Shown: positions 9,378 to 18,605, numbered from the stretch's first letter. The stretch: DNA of 64,000 bases from Geojedonia litorea (GCF_042654525.1 NZ_JBHSGP010000007.1:145461-209460), one strand, 5' to 3'. Numbers and translations: made by a program. The notes: generated from the letters alone by a model not told the origin.

Positions 9378-10997
9378 ATGAAAAAAATCCTTTCACTTCT
9401 AATCATTGTATTTGTTTTTTCTTGCCAAAAAGAAAAGCAGCAAGTAGATTCAATTGTAATCAATGCTAATATCTATACCGTTAATACCAATTTTGACAAA
9501 GCAGAGGCTTTTGCAATAAAGGACGGAAAATTTGTTCAAGTTGGAACGAATGAAAGTATTCAAAGTGCATTTGAAGCAGATACCATTATTGATGCAAAAG
9601 GACAAACTATAGTGCCAGGATTTATTGATGCACATTGCCACTTTTTAGGTTTAGGCTTTAATCAGCAAGCTGTAGATTTGGTTGGCACCAAAAGTTTTGA
9701 TGAGGTCGTGAATAGAGTGATTGATTTTCAGAATGAAAATAATCTAGATTATATAGTTGGAAGAGGTTGGGACCAAAACGATTGGGAAGAAAAAGAATTT
9801 CCAGACAATGTCTTGTTAAGTAAGTTATTTCCTGATACTCCAATTGCTTTGACCAGAATTGATGGTCATGCTATTCTTTGTAACGAAGCAGCCTTAAAAT
9901 TAGGCAATGTTAATGCATCAAGTAAAATTGATGGTGGGGAGGTACTTATAAACAATGGGAAACCAACAGGTGTGCTAATTGACAATGCCGAAAACCTAGT
10001 TATGGACCATTGGCCAAAATCTTCTAGAAATGATATGGTGAAGGCCTTGTTGGCAGCACAAAATATTTGTTTTGATTTGGGTTTGACTACAGTAGATGAT
10101 GCTGGATTAGGTATTGAAGCAATTGAAGTTATTGATAGTTTACAGCAAATTGGTGAACTGAACATGAGGGTTTATGCCATGGTTTCCGCTTCGAGTAAAA
10201 ACCTTGATTACTTCTTAAATAAAGGTGTTACAAAAACCGATAAGTTAAATGTGAGATCGTTTAAATATTACGCTGATGGAGCTTTAGGTTCGAGAGGCGC
10301 ATTGTTAAGAGCACCTTATTCTGATAAACCGAATCATTTTGGGCTCTTGGTGACCGATCTTGCAACCTTTAAAGATGCCGCCAAACGTATTTCAAATTCT
10401 AAATTTCAAATGAATACACACGCCATTGGCGATTCAGCAAACCATGTTGTGCTTAAAACCTACAAGGAGGTGTTGCAAGGAAAAGAAAACAGACGCTGGC
10501 GAGTTGAACATGCTCAAGTGATTTCACCTGAAGACTTTAGTCTGTTCAACGATATTATTCCATCTGTGCAACCAACACATGCCACTTCCGATATGTATTG
10601 GGCCGAAGATCGATTGGGGTCTGAACGCGTAAAAGGAGCTTATGCATTCAAAGACTTGTTAAATGCTTATGGAAAAGTTGCTCTTGGAACTGATTTTCCG
10701 GTTGAACAAGTAAGTCCCTTTTTAACATTTTATGCAGCAGTAGCTAGACAAGACCTAGAACATTATCCGGCGGGTGGATATCAAATAAATAACGCACTTA
10801 CGCGAGAAGAAACCTTAAAAGGAATGACGATTTGGGCGGCTTATTCCAATTTTGAAGAGCATGAAAAGGGCAGTATTGAAGTTGGTAAGTTTGCCGATTT
10901 TATCATTTTGGATAAGGATATTATGACCATTGAAGTTAAGGAAATACCAAACATTAAAGTTGAACAAACCTTTGTTGGTGGTAAGGCAATGCGATAG
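9378..10997 (+). CDS. YtcJ-like amidohydrolase, lipoprotein
   Basis: This is a metal-dependent amidohydrolase of the YtcJ / amidohydrolase-3 group, about 539 aa. I start at the ATG at 9378 because it opens a lipoprotein signal (MKKILSLLIIVFVFSC) with the lipidated Cys after VFS; an in-frame upstream start would put 14 odd residues in front. Metal and catalytic motifs are present: DAHCHFLGLG with the HxH pair on strand 1, a NTHAIGDSA histidine, RVEHAQ, and ALGTDFPVE carrying the late Asp. YtcJ-family enzymes hydrolyse cyclic amides or N-acyl compounds, and the natural substrate is usually unknown. It is probably exported and lipid-anchored. It ends directly against the convergent methyltransferase gene with no gap. 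Confidence 0.87.
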   Translation: MKKILSLLIIVFVFSCQKEKQQVDSIVINANIYTVNTNFDKAEAFAIKDGKFVQVGTNESIQSAFEADTIIDAKGQTIVPGFIDAHCHFLGLGFNQQAVDLVGTKSFDEVVNRVIDFQNENNLDYIVGRGWDQNDWEEKEFPDNVLLSKLFPDTPIALTRIDGHAILCNEAALKLGNVNASSKIDGGEVLINNGKPTGVLIDNAENLVMDHWPKSSRNDMVKALLAAQNICFDLGLTTVDDAGLGIEAIEVIDSLQQIGELNMRVYAMVSASSKNLDYFLNKGVTKTDKLNVRSFKYYADGALGSRGALLRAPYSDKPNHFGLLVTDLATFKDAAKRISNSKFQMNTHAIGDSANHVVLKTYKEVLQGKENRRWRVEHAQVISPEDFSLFNDIIPSVQPTHATSDMYWAEDRLGSERVKGAYAFKDLLNAYGKVALGTDFPVEQVSPFLTFYAAVARQDLEHYPAGGYQINNALTREETLKGMTIWAAYSNFEEHEKGSIEVGKFADFIILDKDIMTIEVKEIPNIKVEQTFVGGKAMR

Positions 10998-11693
10998 TTA
11001 AGTAAGTCTAGCTAAATAGTCATAATGCTCGCCTTCGAGAATCATTTCACAGGTTAAGCCAACGGTTTTACAAGCTTTACTCAAGGTGTCAAAGTCAAGG
11101 TAAAGCCATTTCATTGGGACTTCGTTTTCGCCTTTGTAACTCAAAAAATAATCGAGTTCTCCGTAGTAATTAGCATTTGTATCTATCCAAATGCCACCAT
11201 CTTCATCTTCATACATATAGGCAATATCAGAAGAATCAATTAAAATTTGACCATTTGGATTTAGAAGTGACTTTAAATGGGTTAAGTAATTCGAGACTTG
11301 TGATAATTCCTGAAAAATACCAGTACCATTCATTAAAATGAGAATGGTATCAAAAGTATCTGTTTCATTCAAAAGGTTGTTGACTTCAGCATGATGTACA
11401 CCTCGTTGTTTGGCAACTTCAACAGCACCTTTAGACACATCGATGGCCTTAACCTCAAAACCATTTTCTTGTAACCATAAACTATGGCTTCCTGAACCGC
11501 AGCCAACATCCAAAACCCTTCCTTTAGCTAATTTTAAAGCGTGTTGCTCCAACTCTGGCATTTCATTAAAACTTCGGAATAAATAGGGAAGAGGTAAGTC
11601 ATCTTCACCCGAAATATTAGTAGAAGTTACAATGTCTTCGGTATAGTTATTGGTGTGGTAATCTAGTAAGGCCTTTCCAAATAAATCTTTCAT
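10998..11693 (-). CDS. Class I SAM-dependent methyltransferase
   Basis: This 231-aa protein has the Rossmann-fold methyltransferase motif I, GRVLDVGCGSGSHSLWL, near residues 60-75, followed by the acidic strand end VKAIDVS that binds the SAM ribose. Motif post-II FDTILILMNGTGIFQEL and the NPNGQILIDSSD segment complete the class I pattern. The acceptor substrate cannot be deduced. It is convergent with the amidohydrolase and divergent from the YkgJ-like gene, with 59 bases separating the two start codons. No signal peptide, so cytoplasmic. Confidence 0.85.
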   Translation of the reverse strand: MKDLFGKALLDYHTNNYTEDIVTSTNISGEDDLPLPYLFRSFNEMPELEQHALKLAKGRVLDVGCGSGSHSLWLQENGFEVKAIDVSKGAVEVAKQRGVHHAEVNNLLNETDTFDTILILMNGTGIFQELSQVSNYLTHLKSLLNPNGQILIDSSDIAYMYEDEDGGIWIDTNANYYGELDYFLSYKGENEVPMKWLYLDFDTLSKACKTVGLTCEMILEGEHYDYLARLT

Positions 11694-11752
11694 GAAAATT
11701 TTGTCTTGCTTAAAAAGGTTCAGCTTCTCATTAAAAATACTACTTTTATAAT

Positions 11753-12247
11753 ATGCAAGATATCATCAATAACCTTCCAAAGCTTGCCAAAGATAAGCAT
11801 AAGGAAAATAAAACCTTCTTTTCAAAATTAAAAAAGAAGCCGCCAAAGCAGCTTGATTATTTGATGCAAGAGTTACATGAACGTGAGTTTCAACAGACCG
11901 ATTGTTTAGAATGTGCCAATTGTTGTAAAACAACAGGGCCATTGTTTACAGATAAAGATATTGAACGCATAGCCAAACATTTTAGACAAAAGCCTTCACA
12001 ATTTATAGATAACTATTTGAGAATTGACGAAGATAAGGATTATGTGCTGCAGAGTGTTCCTTGTGTATTTTTGGGTGAGGATAATTACTGTTCCATTTAT
12101 GAAGTAAGGCCTAAGGCGTGTCGAGAATTTCCGCATACTGATAGAAAGAAGTTTCAACAAATTTCAAATCTCACATTAAAAAATGTTGCTATTTGTCCTG
12201 CAGCCTTCAATATTGTGGAAGAGATGAAAAAAAGAATTAAGATTTAA
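11753..12247 (+). CDS. YkgJ-type cysteine-cluster protein
   Basis: This 164-aa protein belongs to the YkgJ / zinc- or iron-binding CxxCxxCC family. The cluster is CLECANCCKTTGP near residues 57-69, and the second half has PCVFLGEDNYCSIYEVRPKACREFP, giving the expected additional cysteines. The family probably coordinates a metal or Fe-S cluster; its reaction is not established. It leads a tight operon: the next gene starts 6 bases after its stop, then two more follow with gaps of 5 and 0 bases. Confidence 0.85.
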   Translation: MQDIINNLPKLAKDKHKENKTFFSKLKKKPPKQLDYLMQELHEREFQQTDCLECANCCKTTGPLFTDKDIERIAKHFRQKPSQFIDNYLRIDEDKDYVLQSVPCVFLGEDNYCSIYEVRPKACREFPHTDRKKFQQISNLTLKNVAICPAAFNIVEEMKKRIKI

Positions 12248-12253
12248 CAGACT

Positions 12254-13147
12254 ATGAAAAAACTTCAACTCGTTTGCATATTAACTCTAATTGTAAATTT
12301 TTGCCATTCGCAAGAATGGATGACCTCTTTTGATGCCGCCAAACGATTGGCTTATGTCCAAGATAAATTGGTGTTTATGTTATGGGAAGAGGCAACCCTA
12401 GATCCTTATCATGTTGCGGTTGAATATGAAAAGGGAGTTGATGCTATTGTAAATTTATTCGAAAACGAAGAACTAAATAAGTTGATTTGGAAGTATTTTG
12501 TTCCTGTAGTTGTAAATGAATCTGAATACCCTAGATTATTTAATGAAATTAAGGGCAAAAGATCTCAAAATTATATTGATAAATTTAATGATGACACCAT
12601 TAAAATTATGGATATTAACGGTAATATTATTAATACAGACATAGTCTATGACGAGTATTTAGATATTGCCAAATTTATAAGTTATTATGCGTTAAATACG
12701 TCTGTACTTAAAGGAGAACTGGCAGGTTATAGAGAGGTGAAGAATTTTTATAGTGCATTTCGTCTAACCTCAAAATATATTGATTTTGCGATATTAGTTA
12801 ACAAGGCCATAAAAAATGAAATAATCAACTTATCAATCATCTATCTCGAAGAAGCAGAGCGTTATTTGATAGATGGTACATATGATAATTTAATTGCGCT
12901 TCAGCAAAAAATGGACCTGATAAAACTCAAACAAGATTTGATTTTAAGTAACCCCAAAAAAGTCTTAAGGAATTTGAAGCGTATAGATGAGTCAGAAATT
13001 CAGGAAGAAAATCAATCTTTAGTAAATTTTTTATATTTTACGTCGTACCTTCTACTAAAAGACGAAACTAATGCGCGAGAATGGAGAGCTAAACTTTCGG
13101 CAGTAGATTTAAAAAAAGCAAACCTAATTTTTAAAAATAATTTGTAA
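12254..13147 (+). CDS. Secreted protein with thioredoxin-fold-like N-terminus
   Basis: This 297-aa protein has a signal peptide (…VNFCHSQ). The segment EWMTSFDAAKRLAYVQDKLVFMLWEEATLDP resembles the opening of thioredoxin-like proteins in which a Trp and an Ala-x-x-x-Ala helix precede the first strand, but the CxxC redox motif is absent, so a redox role is unlikely. The C-terminal half is helical. I do not recognise a named family with confidence. It is the second gene of the 11753-14865 operon, between the YkgJ-like protein and the fatty acid hydroxylase-type membrane enzyme. Confidence 0.6.
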   Translation: MKKLQLVCILTLIVNFCHSQEWMTSFDAAKRLAYVQDKLVFMLWEEATLDPYHVAVEYEKGVDAIVNLFENEELNKLIWKYFVPVVVNESEYPRLFNEIKGKRSQNYIDKFNDDTIKIMDINGNIINTDIVYDEYLDIAKFISYYALNTSVLKGELAGYREVKNFYSAFRLTSKYIDFAILVNKAIKNEIINLSIIYLEEAERYLIDGTYDNLIALQQKMDLIKLKQDLILSNPKKVLRNLKRIDESEIQEENQSLVNFLYFTSYLLLKDETNAREWRAKLSAVDLKKANLIFKNNL

Positions 13148-13152
13148 ATACT

Positions 13153-13992
13153 TTGGAAACCATTATCAATTATTTTGAAGCCATCCCTTCCGCACATAGA
13201 AGTTTGATTCTTGTTGGAGGTTTGACACTATTTTGGCTTTTAGAAGGGGCAGTTCCACTTTTTAAGTTTAACTATAAAAAGTGGCGTCATGCTTGGCCTA
13301 ATATCTTTTTTACATTTACAACCATAGCTATTAATTTTGTGCTTGCGTTTTTGTTGCTAAATACCGCCGATTGGGTAAGTGCTAACAACTTCGGAATTAT
13401 AAATTGGTTACCAGAAATGCCGTTGTGGCTATATGTATTTTTAGGAGTCTTTTTCCTTGATTTTTTTGGAGCCTATTTACCACATTATGTTGAACACAAT
13501 GTTAAACCTTTGTGGATGATTCATTTGGTACACCATACCGATCATCATGTAGATACCACTACTGCCAATAGACACCATCCTTTAGAAAGCGTAATTCGGT
13601 TTGTGTTCACCTTGTTTGGCGTTTTTATAGTTGGTACGCCAATTGCACTTGTGTTTTTGTACCAATCTCTTTCTATTGTAGCTACGCAATTTTCACATGC
13701 TAATATTAAATTGCCGAGAAAAATCGATAGGATTTTGAGTTATTTTATCGTTTCTCCAGACATGCATAAAGTTCATCATCATAACGTATTACCATATACC
13801 GATTCAAATTACGGTAATATTTTTTCAGTATGGGATCGCCTTTTAGGAACCTTTATGGTTTTGGATAGGGATAAATTGGTGTATGGTGTAGATGTGTTTC
13901 CTGATGAGGTAAAAAATGGCAATTTAAAAGAACTGCTGGTGCAACCGTTTCAAAAGTATGAAAAGCCAACCTTCATCCAACCTAAAGATTAA
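13153..13992 (+). CDS. Sterol desaturase / fatty acid hydroxylase family protein (TTG start)
   Basis: This is an integral membrane di-iron oxygenase-type protein of 279 aa. The three histidine boxes are visible: HYVEH, then HLVHHTDHH with nearby NRHHP, and HKVHHHN towards the C-terminus. Hydrophobic segments precede them (LILVGGLTLFWLLEGAVPLF, LYVFLGVFFLDFFGAYL) and one lies between boxes. The family hydroxylates or desaturates lipids at the membrane. The reading frame has a stop at 13138-13140 and no ATG before the family's start region, so translation must begin at a TTG at 13153. That TTG lies 5 bases after the upstream stop, which favours translational coupling. The GDPD gene follows with no gap, so a lipid-related operon is plausible. 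Confidence 0.88.
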   Translation: METIINYFEAIPSAHRSLILVGGLTLFWLLEGAVPLFKFNYKKWRHAWPNIFFTFTTIAINFVLAFLLLNTADWVSANNFGIINWLPEMPLWLYVFLGVFFLDFFGAYLPHYVEHNVKPLWMIHLVHHTDHHVDTTTANRHHPLESVIRFVFTLFGVFIVGTPIALVFLYQSLSIVATQFSHANIKLPRKIDRILSYFIVSPDMHKVHHHNVLPYTDSNYGNIFSVWDRLLGTFMVLDRDKLVYGVDVFPDEVKNGNLKELLVQPFQKYEKPTFIQPKD

Positions 13993-14865
13993 ATGAAACA
14001 TTTATTCTATTTATTAAGTTTTATGGCCTTAACCAATTGTAATTCCAATCCACAGATTGATGTCCAAGGGCATAGAGGTTTTAGAGGCCTTTTTCCTGAA
14101 AATTCTATAGTTGGCTTTAAAAAAGCCCTTGATATTGGTGTGCAAACTTTAGAAATGGATGTTGTAATTTCCAAAGATAACAAAGTTGTAGTGTCTCATG
14201 ATCCATTTATGAATCATGAAATAGCACTTGATCCTTATGGGGATACAATTTCAAAGGAAAAGGAACTGTCATTTAATCTCTACAAAATGACTTATGATAG
14301 CATAAAACAATACGATTGTGGCTCAAAACCGCATTTGAGATTTCCCAAGCAGCAAAAAATAAGGGTTCATAAACCTTTGCTTGATGAGGTCATTGCTATG
14401 GCAGAAAAAGAATCAAAAGGCACTACTTTCTACAATATTGAAATAAAGAGTTTACCAGAATGGGATACCATCTATACCCCAAAAGTTGATACATTTGTTG
14501 ACCTTGTTTTAGAACTAATTGTTTCTAGGGGAATAAGTGAAAGAACAACATTGCAGTCATTTGATGTAAGAACTTTAGAGGTTGTTAAAAAGAAATTCCC
14601 TGAAATTCAAACAGCTTTATTGGTAGATGAGTTTGAAGTGATAGCTGATAAAATGAATAATTTAAGTTTTAAACCCGAAATTATAAGTCCGTATTTTAAA
14701 TTATTGAATGCTAACACGGTAAAGGATTTACAATCAAAAGGTTTTAAAGTAATTCCATGGACCGTTAATAAAGAAGATGATATAGAATTGATAATTTCTT
14801 ACAAAGTAGATGGGATTATTTCGGACTATCCAGACATCGTTCTTAATAGATTTAGCGTAAGATAA
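13993..14865 (+). CDS. Glycerophosphodiester phosphodiesterase, lipoprotein
   Basis: This 290-aa GDPD-family enzyme hydrolyses glycerophosphodiesters to glycerol-3-phosphate and an alcohol. The N-terminus is a lipoprotein signal (MKHLFYLLSFMALTNC), placing it in the periplasm or outer membrane. Catalytic motifs are GHRGFRGLFPENS with the essential His and Arg, EMDVVISKDNKVVVSHDP with metal ligands Glu and Asp and the second His, and FYNIEIKS carrying the later Glu. The C-terminus PWTVN…DGIISDYPD is typical. Its ATG directly abuts the stop of the hydroxylase-type gene, making it the last gene of the 11753-14865 operon. Confidence 0.92.
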   Translation: MKHLFYLLSFMALTNCNSNPQIDVQGHRGFRGLFPENSIVGFKKALDIGVQTLEMDVVISKDNKVVVSHDPFMNHEIALDPYGDTISKEKELSFNLYKMTYDSIKQYDCGSKPHLRFPKQQKIRVHKPLLDEVIAMAEKESKGTTFYNIEIKSLPEWDTIYTPKVDTFVDLVLELIVSRGISERTTLQSFDVRTLEVVKKKFPEIQTALLVDEFEVIADKMNNLSFKPEIISPYFKLLNANTVKDLQSKGFKVIPWTVNKEDDIELIISYKVDGIISDYPDIVLNRFSVR

Positions 14866-14985
14866 ATTGCATTTTATAACCGTTTATCATTTAAAAATGT
14901 ACATTCTACCGATATTTTTACCGTTCATAGACTTTTTTAGCGTTTAGTAACCTAATCTGTATAGATTTATCCCGAGGGACTTACT

Positions 14986-15024
14986 AATGCTATTATTTCA
15001 ACAAGAGTTGGAACTAATAGCATT
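14986..15024 (+). promoter_or_regulatory. Long stem-loop just upstream of the 15033 gene
   Basis: AATGCTATTA pairs with TAATAGCATT, and the pairing continues inward with TTTCAAC/GTTGGAA around an AAGA loop, interrupted only by one bulged C. The foot of the stem is 8 bases before the ATG at 15033. It could be a terminator of the GDPD operon or an RNA element controlling translation of the downstream gene. There is only a weak T run after it. Confidence 0.55.
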
Positions 15025-15032
15025 TTATATAT

Positions 15033-15437
15033 ATGGGAAAATATCGTCGACTAGTCATGGCGTCCATCGTGGGCCTTACATTTCAAAAAAAACTAAATGC
15101 ACAAGATGCATTTGCTTCACTTGAAAAAAACTATAATGTTAGGGCTCATGATTTAATTCACGAACTCAACGCTACAAAAGATACGTTGATTTTAAAGAGT
15201 GATAAAAAAATTCATTATGTCTATTCTATAAACCGTGAATATAAACGTGAGATTGATACCTACGCTGGGTCATTTTATCATAAAGTTCCGTTAACCAACC
15301 TATCCAAAGGAAAACACGTTTTTGTAGTTTCATTATCTCCATTGAAGATTGTATTTGTGGTGAAGGTATTAAAAGATCATACAGAAGTATTACCAGTTGA
15401 AACCAAGGTAGTCGCTTTAAAAAATGAAGATAAATAG
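15033..15437 (+). CDS. Small secreted protein of unknown function
   Basis: I do not recognise this 134-aa protein. The N-terminus MGKYRRLVMASIVGLTF…LNAQ reads as a weak signal peptide ending at LNAQ. The body is mainly beta, with strands such as DTLILKSDKKIHYVYSI and KHVFVVSLSPLKIVFVVKVLKD, suggesting a small Ig-like or beta-sandwich fold in the periplasm. A long stem-loop lies immediately upstream, and an alternative start at the Met at 15057 is possible but would shorten the basic N-terminus. No operon partner is clear. Confidence 0.6.
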   Translation: MGKYRRLVMASIVGLTFQKKLNAQDAFASLEKNYNVRAHDLIHELNATKDTLILKSDKKIHYVYSINREYKREIDTYAGSFYHKVPLTNLSKGKHVFVVSLSPLKIVFVVKVLKDHTEVLPVETKVVALKNEDK

Positions 15438-15570
15438 GCTTCAATAATTTATTCTCTTACTATCTGTGATAAAATTCCTTTGGTTTTATTTGCACTTTCA
15501 AGGAAATGACAGAAGTCATTAACTTCTACCGTTATTTGTGAATCTTATCAAGATTTAGAACCGCGTGAAA

Positions 15571-15605
15571 TTGCTATTAAAACAAATAATAAAACTGTAT
15601 TTTTG
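15571..15605 (+). promoter_or_regulatory. Candidate promoter for the LolC/E-type permease
   Basis: A TATTTTTG box (15598-15605) fits TAnnTTTG, with a TTG at 15571-15573, 24 bases upstream, slightly longer than the usual spacing. It lies 26 bases before the TTG start at 15632. Confidence 0.4.
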
Positions 15606-15631
15606 AAAACGGTTAAACGCATATCTAAATT

Positions 15632-16873
15632 TTGAATTACGAATTTTTTATTGCTAAACGCATAATTGGTAGCAAAGCCTATAAAAGTAGTGTTTCGGCA
15701 CCAATAATTAAAATTGGTATTGCTGCCATAGCTATTGGTATTATTGTGATGCTTATTGCCATTGCCACTGGTTTGGGATTGCAGCAAAAGGTACGCGATA
15801 AGGTAGTTGCCTTTAATGGTCATGTGACAATTAGTAATTATGATAGTAATGTGTCTAATGAAACAGTTGTTCCAATAGCTATTGCGCAAGAATTTTACCC
15901 AAAATTTGAATCGGTTGAAGGCATAAAACATATTCAAGCGGTTGCTACCAAATTTGGAGTCATTAGAACCACAACTGACTTTGAAGGTATTGTTCTAAAG
16001 GGTGTTGGGAAAGACTATGATTGGTCTTACATTCAAGAATTTTTAATTGAAGGTCAACAGCCTAATTATTCTACTGGAGAAACAAGCAACGATGTTTTAA
16101 TTTCAAAATACATCGCAGACCGATTGCAATTTAAGCTCGGTGATAGTTTTCAAGTGGTATTTGGTAAGGAAAATATTGACCAGATTCCAAATATCAGGCA
16201 ATTTAAAATTGTTGGAATTTTCGATTCTGGTTTTCAGGAATTGGATAAAACGTTCATGATTGGTGATATTCGTCATGTACAACGTCTTAACAAGTGGAAA
16301 TCTGATCAAATTGGTAGTTTTGAAATATTTCTTGACGATTTTACCAAAATTCAAGAAAAAGGCCTCGAGATTTATAAAGCAACACCAAGTGATCTCAACG
16401 CCGAAACGGTTGAACAAAAATACATTTCAACCTTCGAATGGATCAAAATATTTGACAATAATACCTATGGAATTATAGGCATTATGATTATTGTCGCTGG
16501 CATCAACATGATTACGGCTCTTCTGGTTTTGATATTGGAACGCACCCAGATGATTGGAATATTAAAAGCTATGGGTAGTTCTAATTGGAGCATCAGAAAA
16601 GTGTTCTTATATAATGCAACTTACTTGATTAGCCTTGGGTTGATTTATGGAAACGTAATAGGTTTAGGGCTCCTTTTTGCACAGCAGCAGTTTGGGTTCT
16701 TAAAGTTTCCTGATCCCGAACAATATTATGTATCAACCATTCCGGTGCATATTGGGTTGGATTATATTGTAATGCTCAATATTGGTACGTTTTTGGCCTG
16801 TTTATTAATGCTGCTCATCCCATCGGTTATCATTACCCGAATTTCCCCCGTAAAAGCCATACGATTTGATTAG
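15632..16873 (+). CDS. LolC/LolE-type ABC transporter permease (TTG start)
   Basis: This 413-aa membrane protein has the MacB/LolC topology: one transmembrane segment near residues 25-50 (IGIAAIAIGIIVMLIAIATGLGL), a periplasmic domain of about 220 residues, and three C-terminal segments (IGIMIIVAGINMITALLVLI, TYLISLGLIYGNVIGLGLLFA, IVMLNIGTFLACLLMLLIPSVI). A conserved RTQMIGILKAMGSSNWSIRKVF segment forms the ATPase-coupling helix. These permeases act with an ABC ATPase to release lipoproteins from the inner membrane to LolA. No ATPase gene is adjacent. The family-typical opening MNYEFFIAKRI is read from a TTG codon; the first in-frame ATG falls inside the first membrane helix, so TTG initiation is required. 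Confidence 0.85.
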   Translation: MNYEFFIAKRIIGSKAYKSSVSAPIIKIGIAAIAIGIIVMLIAIATGLGLQQKVRDKVVAFNGHVTISNYDSNVSNETVVPIAIAQEFYPKFESVEGIKHIQAVATKFGVIRTTTDFEGIVLKGVGKDYDWSYIQEFLIEGQQPNYSTGETSNDVLISKYIADRLQFKLGDSFQVVFGKENIDQIPNIRQFKIVGIFDSGFQELDKTFMIGDIRHVQRLNKWKSDQIGSFEIFLDDFTKIQEKGLEIYKATPSDLNAETVEQKYISTFEWIKIFDNNTYGIIGIMIIVAGINMITALLVLILERTQMIGILKAMGSSNWSIRKVFLYNATYLISLGLIYGNVIGLGLLFAQQQFGFLKFPDPEQYYVSTIPVHIGLDYIVMLNIGTFLACLLMLLIPSVIITRISPVKAIRFD

Positions 16874-16971
16874 CGATAAACAGTTTGTATTAGCTGTAGG
16901 TAATTTAGTTTTTTATTAGGTCATAGTTCCTTTTACTTTATAAAAACATTCGCGTATTTGTACTAAAAAAT

Positions 16972-16979
16972 TACCTTTG
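16972..16979 (+). promoter_or_regulatory. -7-like box upstream of cysteine synthase
   Basis: TACCTTTG matches TAnnTTTG and sits 18 bases before the ATG at 16998. The nearest upstream TTTG (16957-16960) is only 11 bases away, so the -33 half is not convincing. Confidence 0.4.
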
Positions 16980-16997
16980 CAGGATTAAACACTACAC

Positions 16998-17978
16998 ATG
17001 CAATACGCCAAAAATATACTCGAAACTATTGGAAACACCCCTTTAGTAAAACTTAATTCACTCACAAATGAATTGCCTTGCTTGGTCTTGGCTAAATACG
17101 AAACCTTTAACCCAGGAAATTCTGTTAAAGATCGTATGGCCTTGAAAATGATTGAAGATGCCGAGGCTGATGGTAGACTAAAACCAGGAGGAACAATTAT
17201 TGAAGGAACTTCAGGGAATACAGGTATGGGATTGGCACTAGTAGCTATTGTAAAAGGCTATAAATGTATTTTTGTGATTAGCGATAAGCAATCCAAAGAA
17301 AAAATGGATATACTACGCGCAGTTGGTGCAGAGGTGGTTGTTTGTCCAACCGATGTGGCTCCTAATGATCCCCGTAGTTATTATTCGGTTTCCAAACGTT
17401 TGGCGACCGAAATTCCTAACTCTTGGTATGTAAATCAATATGATAACCCAAGTAATGCTAAAGCACATTATGAAAGTACAGGACCTGAAATCTGGAAGCA
17501 GACTGATGGGAAAGTCACACATTTTGTAGTAGGTGTGGGTACCGGTGGTACAGTTTCTGGCGTTGGAAAATATTTAAAGGAACAAAACCCGAATATTAAA
17601 GTATGGGGTATTGATACTTATGGCTCTGTATTCAAAAAATACCATGAGACAGGTATTTTTGATGAAAATGAAATTTACCCTTATGTCACCGAAGGTATTG
17701 GTGAGGACATTTTACCCGAAAATGTGGACTTTAGTATTATTGATGGATTCACCAAAGTAACCGATAAAGATGCTGCTGTCTATACCCAACGTTTAGCAAA
17801 AGAAGAAGGTATGTTTTTAGGAAACTCCGCTGGTGCGGCTGTTAAAGGCTTACTTCAATTAAAAGAACAGTTTACAAAAGATGATGTTGTTGTGGTTTTA
17901 TTTCACGATCACGGGAGTCGTTATGTGGGAAAAATGTTTAACAACGATTGGATGAAGAAAATGGGGTATTTGGAATAG
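16998..17978 (+). CDS. cysM: PLP-dependent cysteine synthase
   Basis: This 326-aa fold-type II PLP enzyme makes cysteine from O-acetylserine (or a related activated serine) and sulfide or thiosulfate. The PLP-binding Lys is in NPGNSVKDRMA, the substrate loop is EGTSGNTGMGLA, and the phosphate-binding glycine loop is GVGTGGTVSGVG. The C-terminal FLGNSAGAAV supplies the pyridine-contacting Ser. The overall sequence fits the CysM/CysK family; choosing CysM over CysK is a judgement from general resemblance. It ends 7 bases from the convergent DinB gene. Cytoplasmic. Confidence 0.88.
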   Translation: MQYAKNILETIGNTPLVKLNSLTNELPCLVLAKYETFNPGNSVKDRMALKMIEDAEADGRLKPGGTIIEGTSGNTGMGLALVAIVKGYKCIFVISDKQSKEKMDILRAVGAEVVVCPTDVAPNDPRSYYSVSKRLATEIPNSWYVNQYDNPSNAKAHYESTGPEIWKQTDGKVTHFVVGVGTGGTVSGVGKYLKEQNPNIKVWGIDTYGSVFKKYHETGIFDENEIYPYVTEGIGEDILPENVDFSIIDGFTKVTDKDAAVYTQRLAKEEGMFLGNSAGAAVKGLLQLKEQFTKDDVVVVLFHDHGSRYVGKMFNNDWMKKMGYLE

Positions 17979-17985
17979 TTATCGA

Positions 17986-18531
17986 TTAGGCATTCGGGAA
18001 ATCATGATGCTTTTTGAGGTTTCTAACCTGTTCGCTATGCCTATCAATATGAAATCGTAAAAACTCAAAACGCTGGATAACATTTAAAGGGCCAGATATT
18101 GGATGAGGATAAATGATTTCTTCTAAATGCTCATGCGTCTTGAGCTCGACGTACAGATCTTTTAGTAAAACTGAACAGCTTTTAAGTGAGGTTGTCCAAA
18201 ACTCCAATGAGCCTCCAATACGTGGTTCGGCACCTAATGGAACATCTTCTTTGGGTTTCCAAGTTAAATCAACAATGTCTTCAATACTTAATCCTTCATG
18301 GATGGCTGCTTTGGTCCAAACAGGGTTATTTGTTTTCTTGCCTTCAATGGCTTTCCACATGCCATTGATGCCTCCAAATTCGGCCCAATATAAATGTTCG
18401 GTATTATCGGTAATGGACCAAACTTTTGGTGATGGTTTAAAATGGCTTTGTGAGATACTTAATCCTTCACATTCTTTTAAAAATTGAGAACGGGCATTTT
18501 CAATCTGGTTAAAAAGATTTTGTAATGACAT
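17986..18531 (-). CDS. DinB-family four-helix protein
   Basis: This 181-aa protein looks like a DinB/YfiT-like metal-binding four-helix bundle. The pattern of three spaced histidines is present: SQSHFKPSP…NTEHLYWAE early, and RFHIDRHSEQVRNLKKH near the C-terminus, where HxxxH is the usual metal pair. Family members are often thiol-transferases that use bacillithiol or similar cofactors, but most are uncharacterised. It is convergent with the cysteine synthase, 7 bases apart. Confidence 0.8.
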   Translation of the reverse strand: MSLQNLFNQIENARSQFLKECEGLSISQSHFKPSPKVWSITDNTEHLYWAEFGGINGMWKAIEGKKTNNPVWTKAAIHEGLSIEDIVDLTWKPKEDVPLGAEPRIGGSLEFWTTSLKSCSVLLKDLYVELKTHEHLEEIIYPHPISGPLNVIQRFEFLRFHIDRHSEQVRNLKKHHDFPNA

Positions 18532-18605
18532 GGCTACTTATTTTAAAAGTAGGCAATGGCTTTGGCACTTTTAAAATTAACGATTTTATTTTCAGTATAA
18601 AAGTA

